Shown: positions 50,499-58,707 of the stretch, piece by piece | Layout: each line of letters opens with the position of its first letter | Numbering within the stretch: position 1 is the stretch's first letter | DNA from: a bacterium | Lineage (GTDB): Bacteria; Actinomycetota; Acidimicrobiia; Spongiisociales; ZC4RG35 | Assembly: GCA_028824015.1 (NCBI GenBank) | Contig: JAPPFC010000017.1 | Coordinates: 62,001-126,000 of the forward strand | Direction: 5' to 3' | DNA length: 64,000 nucleotides | Made by a program: the position numbers and the translations under genes | Notes under the pieces: model-generated | Told to the model about the DNA's origin: nothing | Seen by the model: only the letters and a program-made list of their open reading frames with translations | Databases searched by the model: none

Positions 50499-51712
50499 AC
50501 CTCCTTATCCGCTCCCGTAAGTTCTTCTCGATTGGATGGTTGATCTGGACGATCCTGATTCCTTGGGTGCTGCTGTTATTCCCTGGAGGCCTTCCTTTCG
50601 TTACTTGGTCAAATGAGGGCGGCGACATCGTCGTTACCTGGTCGTACATCGTTTGCGCATGGGTCTTGTTCTTCGCCTGGCCGGTGGTGTTTCGGCCGAC
50701 CCAGGTCAGAAACCGCCTGGTGAAGATGGGTCAGGGAATCGCGGCGGGTCCCCCTTTGCTGTGGGCCGGTATGCGCCGCAGTCCGCTGTTCTTCGTCTCC
50801 TGGGGGGTGTTGTTGGTGGCTTGGCAGGTGGCGTCCTATCTGGCGCCCCCTGGAATCCTCGAGCACCCACTGGTTCCCGGATGGGACTACGTGTTCGGAG
50901 AGACTCTCTGGAGAATGAACGGCGACTGGACCGTCATCGGGTTCGACTTCGGGTTCGTGAACTTCCAGGTCCACGAACTGGCCCCCTATCCCGCCTACGG
51001 CGGGGAGCCGACCTGGCCTGCCGTGTTCCTGGCAGTCGTCTTCCACTCGGGCATGACTCTCTTCCGGTTGATGTGCGGCATGGCCCTCGGCATGAGCCTC
51101 GGTCTCCTGACCGGCCTGGCCATCCCCTACTGGCCGTGGCTCCGCCAGACGTGGTGGGCGCCACTGAACTTCCTCCGGATGATCCCCCTCCTGGCGGCGA
51201 TACCGTGGCTGCAATTCGCCCTGGGTTCCACCCTCACCAGTATCACGCTGTACATCGCCTTCGGGGTGTGGACCACAATTGTGGTGGCCACCATGAACGC
51301 GGTTGCGAACGTGCCCGACCGGTACATTGAAAGCGCCCGTACCCTGGGCGCCTCCCGGCCTCGTACCTATTTCCGGGTGATAGTGCCGGGCACGATCCCC
51401 GAGTTGCGCACCGCCATGCTGCTCTCCATGGGAGGGAGTTGGTCGCTGGCCATCGCCGCCGAGTTCCTTGGATTCCCCACCGGGCTGGGATACATGGCCG
51501 CGGTGGCGGTGCAGGAGACCAACACCGCCCGCCTGGTGATTGTCGGGTTCATCGTGGCGTTCTATTCCCTCACCACCTTCTACCTTCTCAACGAGGGATT
51601 CAAGAAGGCTGTCAGTTGGATGCCCCAGCGCACCAGCAAGGGAACGGACATCGCCAGGGTGGCCGGAGCAGCGGGCGCCGGAGGCCGCGCAGAGACCATC
51701 GAGGACCGCTAG
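50495..51712 (+). CDS. Cassette A: ABC transporter permease 2 with extended N-terminus
   Basis: 405-residue permease. The N-terminal 100 residues add two helices (WLIWTILIPWVLLLFPGG; VVTWSYIVCAWVLFFAWPVVF) before the usual SsuC-like core. Core EAA loop: IESARTLGASRPRTYFRVIVPGTIPELRTAMLLSMGGSWS. A 60-residue loop at about 135-180 faces outside. TTG start is set by the TTGA overlap with the ATPase stop. The two permeases likely form a heterodimer. Confidence 0.83.
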   Translation: MNLLIRSRKFFSIGWLIWTILIPWVLLLFPGGLPFVTWSNEGGDIVVTWSYIVCAWVLFFAWPVVFRPTQVRNRLVKMGQGIAAGPPLLWAGMRRSPLFFVSWGVLLVAWQVASYLAPPGILEHPLVPGWDYVFGETLWRMNGDWTVIGFDFGFVNFQVHELAPYPAYGGEPTWPAVFLAVVFHSGMTLFRLMCGMALGMSLGLLTGLAIPYWPWLRQTWWAPLNFLRMIPLLAAIPWLQFALGSTLTSITLYIAFGVWTTIVVATMNAVANVPDRYIESARTLGASRPRTYFRVIVPGTIPELRTAMLLSMGGSWSLAIAAEFLGFPTGLGYMAAVAVQETNTARLVIVGFIVAFYSLTTFYLLNEGFKKAVSWMPQRTSKGTDIARVAGAAGAGGRAETIEDR

Positions 51713-51768
51713 GCCCGCTCCGCGGCGCCAGAGTCCGCGGTTTGGGTTGCACATCGGGACTCTCATAG

Positions 51769-51791
51769 TGGCTTCTCCATGTACCTGAAGC
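51769..51791 (+). repeat. Short direct repeat before EamA gene 1
   Basis: A 23-base segment repeated at 53828-53850 with two mismatches, each time ending about 10 bases before the GTG of an EamA gene. Marks the edge of a duplicated unit. Confidence 0.5.
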
Positions 51792-51801
51792 TGCCGGCGA
51801 G

Positions 51802-52707
51802 GTGCTGACCGGCGTCATCTTCGGGTTTGTTACCGCGGTGACGCTGGGGATCAACTACCTGCTCACTGCCGTGGTGACTCGACGCTTCGGCGTGTTGCGC
51901 TCCACAGCCATCACCCTTACGCTGGCTCTCTTGGTGATGGTCGTCTGGGCAATCCTCGTCGACGTGCCGATCAGGATGACCAGCGACCATCTCATCCTTC
52001 TGATCTTCCTGGGATCCTGTGTCGGCGGAACGTTCCTGTGCGGCTACATGGCCCTCCGGCTCGGTCCGATCTCGGTGGTGAGCCCGATCGGCGCTCTGAG
52101 CGGCGCCATGACGGTCCTCTACTCCTTCTGGCTGCTGGGGGAGAGACCCGGCTTGGTGCAATGGGCGGGAATACCGGTGGCGGTCCTGGGAGCGGTGCTG
52201 GCGTCTCTGGTGATCGAACGCGGCGCCAGGGTTCGACTGGTCACCTGGGGGCCGGTCTTCGCCATGGTCGGGGTGCTGGTCGGGTCGATCTCCAACGCGG
52301 GTCTGAAGATTCCCATCAGGGACGGTGTGGATTCCAGCCTCACCGTAATCACCCAGCGGGTGTTCACGGTGGTCGTGGTGCTCTTGGTGTTTGTGGCCTT
52401 CTCCCGGGTGGCGGAACAACGCCGGCGGCGGGATGATTCCCGGCCCGAGGCCGGCCGCCCGGTGAAGATCACCTGGCGGTCGGGATGGCTGCTGGGTGTG
52501 GTGGGGCTGATCGACGGCGTGTCCTTCATTTCCTTCGGATACGGTCTGGCGTATGCGCCGGCCTGGTTGATCGGCATCATCTCCCAGAGCGGGCGGGTGA
52601 TAGCCGTGGTAGGGGGCGTGATGTTCTTCAGCGAACGACTCCACAGCCTCCAGTGGACCGGCGTAGGCTTGGTCATGGTCGGCGTGGCAATGTCCATCGC
52701 CGGCTAG
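51802..52707 (+). CDS. Cassette A: EamA/DMT-family transporter, paralogue 1
   Basis: 301-residue membrane protein of the drug/metabolite transporter superfamily with two EamA repeats (about ten helices). Conserved core GYMALRLGPISVVSPIGALSGAMTVLYSFWLLGERPGLVQW and, in the second half, AYAPAWLIGIISQSGRVIAVVGGVMFFSERLH. A basic cytoplasmic loop (RRRRDDSRPE) separates halves. GTG start; no other in-frame start upstream. Groups with paralogue 2 (shared TWGPVFA, LSGAMTV, ISQSGRV). Direction of transport unknown. Confidence 0.8.
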   Translation: MLTGVIFGFVTAVTLGINYLLTAVVTRRFGVLRSTAITLTLALLVMVVWAILVDVPIRMTSDHLILLIFLGSCVGGTFLCGYMALRLGPISVVSPIGALSGAMTVLYSFWLLGERPGLVQWAGIPVAVLGAVLASLVIERGARVRLVTWGPVFAMVGVLVGSISNAGLKIPIRDGVDSSLTVITQRVFTVVVVLLVFVAFSRVAEQRRRRDDSRPEAGRPVKITWRSGWLLGVVGLIDGVSFISFGYGLAYAPAWLIGIISQSGRVIAVVGGVMFFSERLHSLQWTGVGLVMVGVAMSIAG

Positions 52708-52748
52708 GACTGCCCGGAGGAGACGCTCTCGGTGAGGATTTCAGAGAG

Positions 52749-53654
52749 GTGCTGACCGGTGTCATCTTCGGGTTCATCACCGCGGTGACGATCGGTGTCA
52801 ACCACCTGCTCACCGCGGTGGTTGCGAGGCGCTTCGGTGTGCTGCGCTCCACTACCGTCACTCTGGCCCTGGCCTTGGCGGCGATGATCGCCTGGGTGCT
52901 CCTGATCGGCGTGCCGTTCGAAATCACCCGGGACCAGCTTGTCCTGCTGGCCTATCTGGGCACCTGCGCGGGCGGGGCTTTCCTGTGCGGGTACATGGCC
53001 CTCCGGCTCGGTCCGATCTCGGTGGTGAGCCCGATCGGCGCTCTGAGCGGCGCCATGACAGTGGTCTTCTCTTTCTGGATGCTGGGGGAGAGACCCGGCA
53101 TGGTGCAATGGGCGGGGATTCCGATCGCGGTGCTGGGAGCGGTGCTGGCGTCCTTGGTGATCGAACAGGGAGCCAGGATCCGGCTGGTGACCTGGGGCCC
53201 GGTCTTCGCCATTGCCAGCGTGGTGGTGGGGTCGATCTCCAACGCAGGTCTGAAGATCCCCATCAGGGACGGTCTCGACTCCAACCTCACCGTCATCACC
53301 CAGCGGGTCTACACGGTGGCTTATGTTGCCTTGCTGATGGTGATTGTCTCCCGGGTCGTAGAACACCGCCGCCGGAGGGCAGATACCCGGCGCGAGGAGC
53401 GCACGCCGGTGAAGATCACCTGGAGGACGGGATGGCTGCTGGGTGTGGTGGGACTGATCGACGCCGTCTCCTTCATTTCCTTCGGGTATGGCCTGGCGTA
53501 TGCGCCGGCGTGGCTGATCGGGATCATCTCCCAGAGCGGACGGGTGATAGCCGTGGTCGGCGGGGTGATGTTCTTCAACGAACGGCTTCACGGCCTGCAG
53601 TGGACCGGCGTAGGGCTGGTGACCGTCGGGGTGGCGATGTCGATCGTCGGCTAG
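52749..53654 (+). CDS. Cassette A: EamA/DMT-family transporter, paralogue 2
   Basis: 301-residue EamA protein closely related to paralogue 1, from which it is separated by 41 bases. Same two-repeat layout; differences concentrate in TM2 (LALALAAMIAWVLLIGVPFEI) and the basic loop. GTG start in the context GAGGTGCTGACC, as in paralogue 1. Probably a recent tandem duplicate. Confidence 0.8.
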   Translation: MLTGVIFGFITAVTIGVNHLLTAVVARRFGVLRSTTVTLALALAAMIAWVLLIGVPFEITRDQLVLLAYLGTCAGGAFLCGYMALRLGPISVVSPIGALSGAMTVVFSFWMLGERPGMVQWAGIPIAVLGAVLASLVIEQGARIRLVTWGPVFAIASVVVGSISNAGLKIPIRDGLDSNLTVITQRVYTVAYVALLMVIVSRVVEHRRRRADTRREERTPVKITWRTGWLLGVVGLIDAVSFISFGYGLAYAPAWLIGIISQSGRVIAVVGGVMFFNERLHGLQWTGVGLVTVGVAMSIVG

Positions 53655-53860
53655 CCCGCCAACCCGGAGCGCGCCAGGGTGGCGGTTTGGCACACCACCC
53701 CACCCGACTGGTGATAGTGTCCTTTGGCGTGGCTCTCGGTTGTCTCACCTCCGGACACTTGCTCGTCAGGGATTCAACGGGGTTTTCGGCCGCATGCCAC
53801 CGCGTACCATCAGCGAATAGGTGAGACTGGCTTCTCCATGCACTTGAAGCAGACCGCGGG
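53655..53860. other. Spacer between EamA paralogues 2 and 3
   Basis: 206 bases with no credible gene. It ends with the 23-base repeat also found before paralogue 1, suggesting a junction between duplicated units. No promoter or terminator was clear. Confidence 0.4.
53828..53850 (+). repeat. Short direct repeat before EamA gene 3
   Basis: Second copy of the 23-base segment at 51769-51791 (two mismatches). Confidence 0.5.
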
Positions 53861-54766
53861 GTGTTGACCGGCATCATATTCGGGTTCATCACCGCGGTGA
53901 CGCTGGGGATCAATCGCCTGCTAACCGCAGTGGTCGTGCGGCGCTTCGGGGTGCTGCGCTCTGTTTCTGTAATTGTCACCCTGGCCTGTCTGCTGATGAT
54001 GGCCTGGGCGGCGCTGATCGGTGTGCGAGTGGAGATGGATGCCGACCACCTGGTCCTTTTGACCCTCCTCGGTACTTGCGTCGGCGGCGCCTTTCTATGC
54101 GGCTACATGGCACTCCGGCTGGGTCCGATCTCGGTGGTGAGTCCCATCGGCGCCCTAGGGGGAGCCATGACGGTCGTCTACTCGTTCTGGTTGCTCGGAG
54201 AGAGGCCGGGCGCTCTGCAGTGGGCGGGCATACCGGTGGCAGTCCTGGGCGCCGTGCTGGCGTCCCTGGTGATCCAGCGGGGGACCAGGATACGACTGGT
54301 CACATTGGGTCCGGTCTTCGCCTTGACCGGCGTCATGGTCGGTTCGATCTCCAACGCCGGCCTGAAAATCCCCATCAGGGACGGGGTCGACCCCAACCTG
54401 ACGGTAATCACCCAACGGGTCTTCACGGTGGCCGTCATCCTCATGGTGTTTGTGATCTTCTCAAGGATGACAGAACATCGACGACGGAGGGGAGGTACCC
54501 GGTCCGAGGGAGGTCCCCCGGTAAAAATCACCTGGCGGACAGGATGGATGCTGGGTCTGGTAGGACTGATCGACGGCGCCTCCTTCATCTCCTTCGGGTA
54601 CGCGCTGTCTCATGCGCCCGCCTGGCTGGTCTCGATAATCTCCCAAACCGGCCGGGTGATAGCCGTGGTGGGTGGGGTGATCTTCTTCAACGAACGACTT
54701 CACAACCTACAATGGACCGGCGTTGCCCTGATAGCCGTAGGGGTGGGGATGTCTTTGCTCGGCTGA
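53861..54766 (+). CDS. Cassette A: EamA/DMT-family transporter, paralogue 3
   Basis: 301-residue EamA protein. It is closer to the cassette B EamA protein than to its neighbours 1 and 2: both share VRRFGVLRSVSV, AALIGVR, LGGAMTVVYSFW, LVIQRG and IISQTGRVIAV. So the A cassette contains two EamA subtypes. GTG start. Last gene of cassette A, followed by a structured terminator-like region. Confidence 0.8.
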   Translation: MLTGIIFGFITAVTLGINRLLTAVVVRRFGVLRSVSVIVTLACLLMMAWAALIGVRVEMDADHLVLLTLLGTCVGGAFLCGYMALRLGPISVVSPIGALGGAMTVVYSFWLLGERPGALQWAGIPVAVLGAVLASLVIQRGTRIRLVTLGPVFALTGVMVGSISNAGLKIPIRDGVDPNLTVITQRVFTVAVILMVFVIFSRMTEHRRRRGGTRSEGGPPVKITWRTGWMLGLVGLIDGASFISFGYALSHAPAWLVSIISQTGRVIAVVGGVIFFNERLHNLQWTGVALIAVGVGMSLLG

Positions 54767-54802
54767 GACGATCGCCCGGCCGGAAGGATGTGGGAAGTTG
54801 TG

Positions 54803-54893
54803 ATGAGAGCCCACTCCGGTCGGTGTGAGGGGAGTTACAGCCCTCGGTGGAAACCCACTCTCAGGGCGTTGTGCTCATGGTGGGCTAGCTGTT
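54803..54893 (+). terminator. Structured terminator-like region after cassette A
   Basis: AGCCCAC (54808-54814) pairs with GTGGGCT (54880-54886), enclosing GCCCT (54840-54844) with AGGGC (54863-54867), and the 3' arm is followed by AGCTGTTTTTC. An alternative stem GAGGG (54827-54831)/CCCTC (54841-54845) would compete with the inner one. Most simply a terminator for cassette A; a switchable leader is possible. Confidence 0.45.
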
Positions 54894-54927
54894 TTTCTTC
54901 CGGCCCGATCCAAAAATAGTGGTGCTT

Positions 54928-54958
54928 TTGATAATGGAACGGGAGGTCTGAATATATA
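54928..54958 (+). promoter_or_regulatory. Candidate promoter of transport cassette B
   Basis: TTGATA (54928-54933) and TATATA (54953-54958) with a 19-base spacer, in the same relative position as the cassette A promoter. Confidence 0.5.
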
Positions 54959-54971
54959 TTTGATATCAGAA

Positions 54972-55024
54972 GGTCGGCGATCTGCCGACCGAGCCACTTT
55001 TTAGTCGAGTGCCGTTGGCCCGAC
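54972..55024 (+). repeat. Cassette B leader: hairpin plus conserved 33-base block
   Basis: Hairpin GGTCGGC (54972-54978)/GCCGACC (54984-54990), then the block 54992-55024 that matches cassette A at 32 of 33 bases. Sequence of the hairpin differs from A while pairing is kept. Confidence 0.6.
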
Positions 55025-55050
55025 TGGCACTCGGCAGGAAGGAAACCAAA

Positions 55051-56844
55051 ATGAGAAAACTGAAAGGAGCCATTGCCCTGATGGCTGTCTTGGCGTTGCT
55101 GGCTGCGGCCTGCGGCGGCGAGGCAGATGACACGGACGCCGCTGCCGAGGCTGCTGCTGAGGCTGCTGCCGCTACGGAGGCCCAGGCCGCTGCGGAGGCT
55201 GAGGCCCAGGCTGCTGCTGCTGCTGCTGCCGAGGCCCAGGCTGCTGCGGATGCGGCAGCTGCGGATGTTGCCGCGGCACAGGCCGAGTTGGAGGCCGCCC
55301 AGGCCGAGTTGGATGCTACCCGCGCTGCTGCGGAGGCCGGCGACGAGGAGGCCCAGGCTGCGTTGGCTGCTGCTGAAGAGGCTGCTGCTGCTGCGGAGGC
55401 TGCTGCCGAAGAGGCTGCTATGGAAGCAGAGGAAGCCCAGAGGGCGCTGGAAGAGTCAAGGATGGTGGAGGCGCCTGGGATCCGGGAGGTCGAAGTCGCG
55501 ATGGGTATAGGTACCTGTTGCGCCGACTTCGCCTATTGGCAGATTCCCATCGAGTTGGATTGGTGGGCCGAGTTGGGCATCACCATCGTCCCCAATACGC
55601 CTACCTATTGGTACCTGACGAACAGCACCGAGACCAACGCCAAGTTGCAGCGTCAAGAGCTGCACATGGCCAATGGCTGGGTGCCTTCACTGTTCGCAGC
55701 CCTGGAGACCTTCGCCCAGGAGATTCCAGTGATTCACTTTGCGGATATCTTCATCGGCTATGCCGTCCTGGTATCGCCTGAAAGCGATTCCAAGACAGCA
55801 CTGGAGTTCATGGCGGAAGGGATGTCCTACCCGGAGGCCGCCAAGGCGGCCGTGCAGCAGTTGGTGGGCGAAGACATCTACATCACGCCGGGCAGCACCG
55901 TACAGGCCCAGTACGCGAACGCGTTCTTCGCCTATCTGGATGCTTGGTGGGAGGATGTGCAGGAAGACATCCCCATCCTTGACGACGAAGGCAATCCTTT
56001 GGTGCTGATGAACCGGGACGGCACGCCCAGGTTGGACGATGACGGCAACGTACAGCCGATCCGGATTACCACCAACGACTGGCGCAACTATTCCAACCCC
56101 CAGTATGTCGAGGACCCCGTTATCGTGGAGCTCTCGGCTGTTCCGGGCCGGATCGAGTACGCCATGCCTTTCCAGGCGCCGACGCTGGTGCAGATGATTC
56201 GGAACGGTTGGGACCCGCTGATCAACTTCGCGCAGATCTTCGAGCACGACCCGGTCTCCCAGCAGGGAGCCATCGCCGCAGCCACCACAGGCGGCACCGG
56301 CCTGATCGCCAACCGCGAGTGGGTGGAGGCGAACAAGGACGTGACCTATCGGGTGCTCTCCGTTGCTCACCGGATCTTCGACTTCCTCGATGATCCCGAA
56401 ACCCAGTACATAGGGTGGGAGATCGAGGCCAACCTAATTAACGAAAAGCGCCAGTTGAGCATGGAGCCCGAGGACATCGGCGTCATCTGGGACCAGATCG
56501 ATCCCTCCTTCAACTGGGAGGAGCAGGAAGCGCTGTGGGACTTGAGCCTGCCGAGCTATCACCCCGAGACGGTGTTCAGGAACCAGGTCGAGGAGCGGAA
56601 GGCCAAGGGAGAATTGTCTGCGGACTATGACACCCAGGCCGGGCTCGAGAGGTTCTTGTTGGCCCAAGAGCTCTATTACGACATGAAGGGCATGCAGGAA
56701 CGCGCCGACGAACTCTTTGCCAGGGCAGAGGGAATGGATCTCTCCGAGAGCCAGGCCGCCCTGGTGGCGCAGGCACGTCACTGGTATGACATCTTCAACT
56801 TCTACGATGCTGAGCGCTGGCTTGAGGCTGCCCTTCTCGGGTAG
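55051..56844 (+). CDS. Cassette B: NMT1/SsuA-like substrate-binding lipoprotein with long Ala-rich stalk
   Basis: 597-residue paralogue of the cassette A SBP with identical layout: lipobox LLAAAC (Cys21), Ala/Glu-rich helix at about 29-137 (QAELEAAQAELDATRAAAEAG shared in part with A), binding domain from residue 146, vicinal Cys pair at 156-157 in IGTCCADFAYW, and the Asp-rich insert DDEGNPLVLMNRDGTPRLDD. Binding-lobe residues differ from A and C (FAYWQIPIELDWWAELGI; WYLTNSTETNAKLQ instead of HFFTASADAIAWLR), so its ligand is likely related but not the same (inference). Confidence 0.8.
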   Translation: MRKLKGAIALMAVLALLAAACGGEADDTDAAAEAAAEAAAATEAQAAAEAEAQAAAAAAAEAQAAADAAAADVAAAQAELEAAQAELDATRAAAEAGDEEAQAALAAAEEAAAAAEAAAEEAAMEAEEAQRALEESRMVEAPGIREVEVAMGIGTCCADFAYWQIPIELDWWAELGITIVPNTPTYWYLTNSTETNAKLQRQELHMANGWVPSLFAALETFAQEIPVIHFADIFIGYAVLVSPESDSKTALEFMAEGMSYPEAAKAAVQQLVGEDIYITPGSTVQAQYANAFFAYLDAWWEDVQEDIPILDDEGNPLVLMNRDGTPRLDDDGNVQPIRITTNDWRNYSNPQYVEDPVIVELSAVPGRIEYAMPFQAPTLVQMIRNGWDPLINFAQIFEHDPVSQQGAIAAATTGGTGLIANREWVEANKDVTYRVLSVAHRIFDFLDDPETQYIGWEIEANLINEKRQLSMEPEDIGVIWDQIDPSFNWEEQEALWDLSLPSYHPETVFRNQVEERKAKGELSADYDTQAGLERFLLAQELYYDMKGMQERADELFARAEGMDLSESQAALVAQARHWYDIFNFYDAERWLEAALLG

Positions 56845-56883
56845 GGCTTCGGTCGCGATTGCCTAGTAGGTAGAGAAGACGCA

Positions 56884-56920
56884 GAGTGCGGGGCCGGGTG
56901 CACGGCCCGGTCCCGCACTC
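56884..56920 (+). promoter_or_regulatory. Intra-operon hairpin between SBP and permease, cassette B
   Basis: Arms 56884-56897 and 56907-56920 form a 14-bp stem with one G-U, extendable by a G-C pair. Covaries with the cassette A hairpin (C-G there, T-A here at the third pair from the base). Confidence 0.65.
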
Positions 56921-56963
56921 CGGCCTGTAAGCAAGGACCGAGAGGGCGAGGAAGAGAGAGACT

Positions 56964-57914
56964 GTGACCACCACCGACAGTGATGTTCTCAATGTGAGAG
57001 CGGCAGCGCATCGCGCCAGACGGAGAAGCAAGATTGCCTATACCCTCTATCTGGTTTTCGGGTTGGCTGTCTTCTTCCTCCTCTGGCAGTTGATCGCCTC
57101 ACCCATCTCGCCCCTCTTCTATCTCATTCCGCCGCCCTTGGATGCCTTCAGGCACTTCGCTGAGAACCTGATGTTCAGCCAGCGGATGGTGGACCGGTTT
57201 GTTCATGCGTGTCCGGAGTTGTTGGATGAGTTAGAGGTCACGGGGGGTGGGATGTTCGATCTCCCCGATTACTGCTTCGGGTACATCCTGCACCTGGTTC
57301 GGACCACCCGGAATATCATGATCGCGGTCACGTTGGGGACGGTCTTCGGGTTGTCGGTGGGATTGAGCAGTTTGGTGTTCCCGAGGATTGCGGATGTGGT
57401 AACCCCGATCGCCGGGTTCTTCGGGACCACCCCGATTTTCATTGCGGCCCCGTTCTTCGTGATCTGGTTCGGGATCGAGTATCCATTGATGACGACCGTG
57501 GGGGTGGTGGTCTTTTACACGACTCTGTTGATGTATTTCTTCAGCCGCCGGGCGGCTGACAACATACCGGTGGGGATCATCGAGTCGGCGTTGACGTTGG
57601 GGGGAGACCGCCGGTCTATTTTCCGGTGGGTGTATTTACCGGGGACGATCCCGGAGATCGCAGGTGGTTTCCGGATCGCATTGGCCGGCGCTTGGGGACT
57701 GGGGACACTGGTGGAGGTGTTGGGACCCCAGATGGGTGGAGGGTTCCTGATCCGGATGTGGAGCTTCGCCATGGGTCTCCTGGAGGGCCCGTCGGCGGTG
57801 GTCTCCCTGATTCTCTTCTTTGGTGTTCTGGCGGTGGTGGTGGACGGGATCCTGGTGCTGGTCATCCGTTACATCACCAGGTGGTCAGAGGCCGGTCGCA
57901 AGCTGGGTCTGTAG
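56964..57914 (+). CDS. Cassette B: ABC transporter permease 1
   Basis: 316 residues, the orthologous position and layout of the cassette A permease 1, including the VHACPELLDELEVTGGGMFDLPDYC outer loop (in outline) and the EAA loop ESALTLGGDRRSIFRW. From about residue 135 onward the two proteins are nearly identical and long DNA stretches match exactly, while the N-terminal 60 residues differ more. GTG start. Likely specific to the B SBP but capable of mixing with A components (inference). Confidence 0.85.
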   Translation: MTTTDSDVLNVRAAAHRARRRSKIAYTLYLVFGLAVFFLLWQLIASPISPLFYLIPPPLDAFRHFAENLMFSQRMVDRFVHACPELLDELEVTGGGMFDLPDYCFGYILHLVRTTRNIMIAVTLGTVFGLSVGLSSLVFPRIADVVTPIAGFFGTTPIFIAAPFFVIWFGIEYPLMTTVGVVVFYTTLLMYFFSRRAADNIPVGIIESALTLGGDRRSIFRWVYLPGTIPEIAGGFRIALAGAWGLGTLVEVLGPQMGGGFLIRMWSFAMGLLEGPSAVVSLILFFGVLAVVVDGILVLVIRYITRWSEAGRKLGL

Positions 57915-57930
57915 GGCAAGGAGTTACGCA

Positions 57931-58707
57931 ATGTCGACTGTTGTGAACTTTGAGAACCTGTGGTGTGTTTTCGAGCACCGGTCGGGTCAGTTGGTGCATG
58001 CTCTTGAGGATGTCAATTTCAGTGTCGATTCGGGGGAGTTCGTGTGTGTGGTGGGGAGGTCGGGGCATGGTAAGACCACCCTGTTGAGGGTGCTGGCCGG
58101 GCTTCAGCCCCCTACAGCGGGGGCGGTCAAGCTGGGGGATACCGCGGTCACGGGTCCGGGCAGCGATCGGGCGATGGTTTTCCAGCAGGACACGGTGTTT
58201 CCCTGGTTGCATGTTCGCGAGAACGTCGAGTTTGGCCTCCGGGCCAACAGGCTACCCGAGGACGAGCGCAACGAGATCACCGACTACTGGTTGTCGGCCG
58301 TGGGTCTTGAGGAGTTCGCCGATTCCTGGCCGCGGGAGCTCTCCGGAGGTATGAGGAAGCGGGTGGCCCTGGCCTCGGCGATGGCGGTGGGCTCCGACGT
58401 TGTGTTGATGGATGAGCCGTTCGGGTCTTTGGACTATTTCACCCGCCGGAACCTCCACGAGGTGTTGTTGAATCTGTGGTTCGAGACCAAGAAGACCATT
58501 TTCTTCGTGACCCATGACATTGAGGAGGCGTTGATCCTCGCTGATCGGGTTGTCCTCTTGGCGGAGGGCAAGTTGGTGGACGACATCGCGGTCACTCTTC
58601 CCCGGCCCCGCAATGAGGATGTCCGGGCCACCCCCGAGGCAGTGGGTATTTTCAAGCTCATCCTGGCGCACCTGGGCATCACCGAGGAGGAGGCGACGCA
58701 AGCTTGA
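57931..58707 (+). CDS. Cassette B: ABC transporter ATPase
   Basis: 258 residues with all motifs of the cassette A ATPase (GRSGHGKTT, LSGGMRKRVALA, VVLMDEPFGSLD, FVTHDIEEAL). Differences to A are few and scattered. ATG at 57931 with AAGGAG upstream is chosen because it matches the A start exactly; the in-frame upstream extension overlaps the permease. Stop overlaps the TTG of permease 2. Confidence 0.9.
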   Translation: MSTVVNFENLWCVFEHRSGQLVHALEDVNFSVDSGEFVCVVGRSGHGKTTLLRVLAGLQPPTAGAVKLGDTAVTGPGSDRAMVFQQDTVFPWLHVRENVEFGLRANRLPEDERNEITDYWLSAVGLEEFADSWPRELSGGMRKRVALASAMAVGSDVVLMDEPFGSLDYFTRRNLHEVLLNLWFETKKTIFFVTHDIEEALILADRVVLLAEGKLVDDIAVTLPRPRNEDVRATPEAVGIFKLILAHLGITEEEATQA

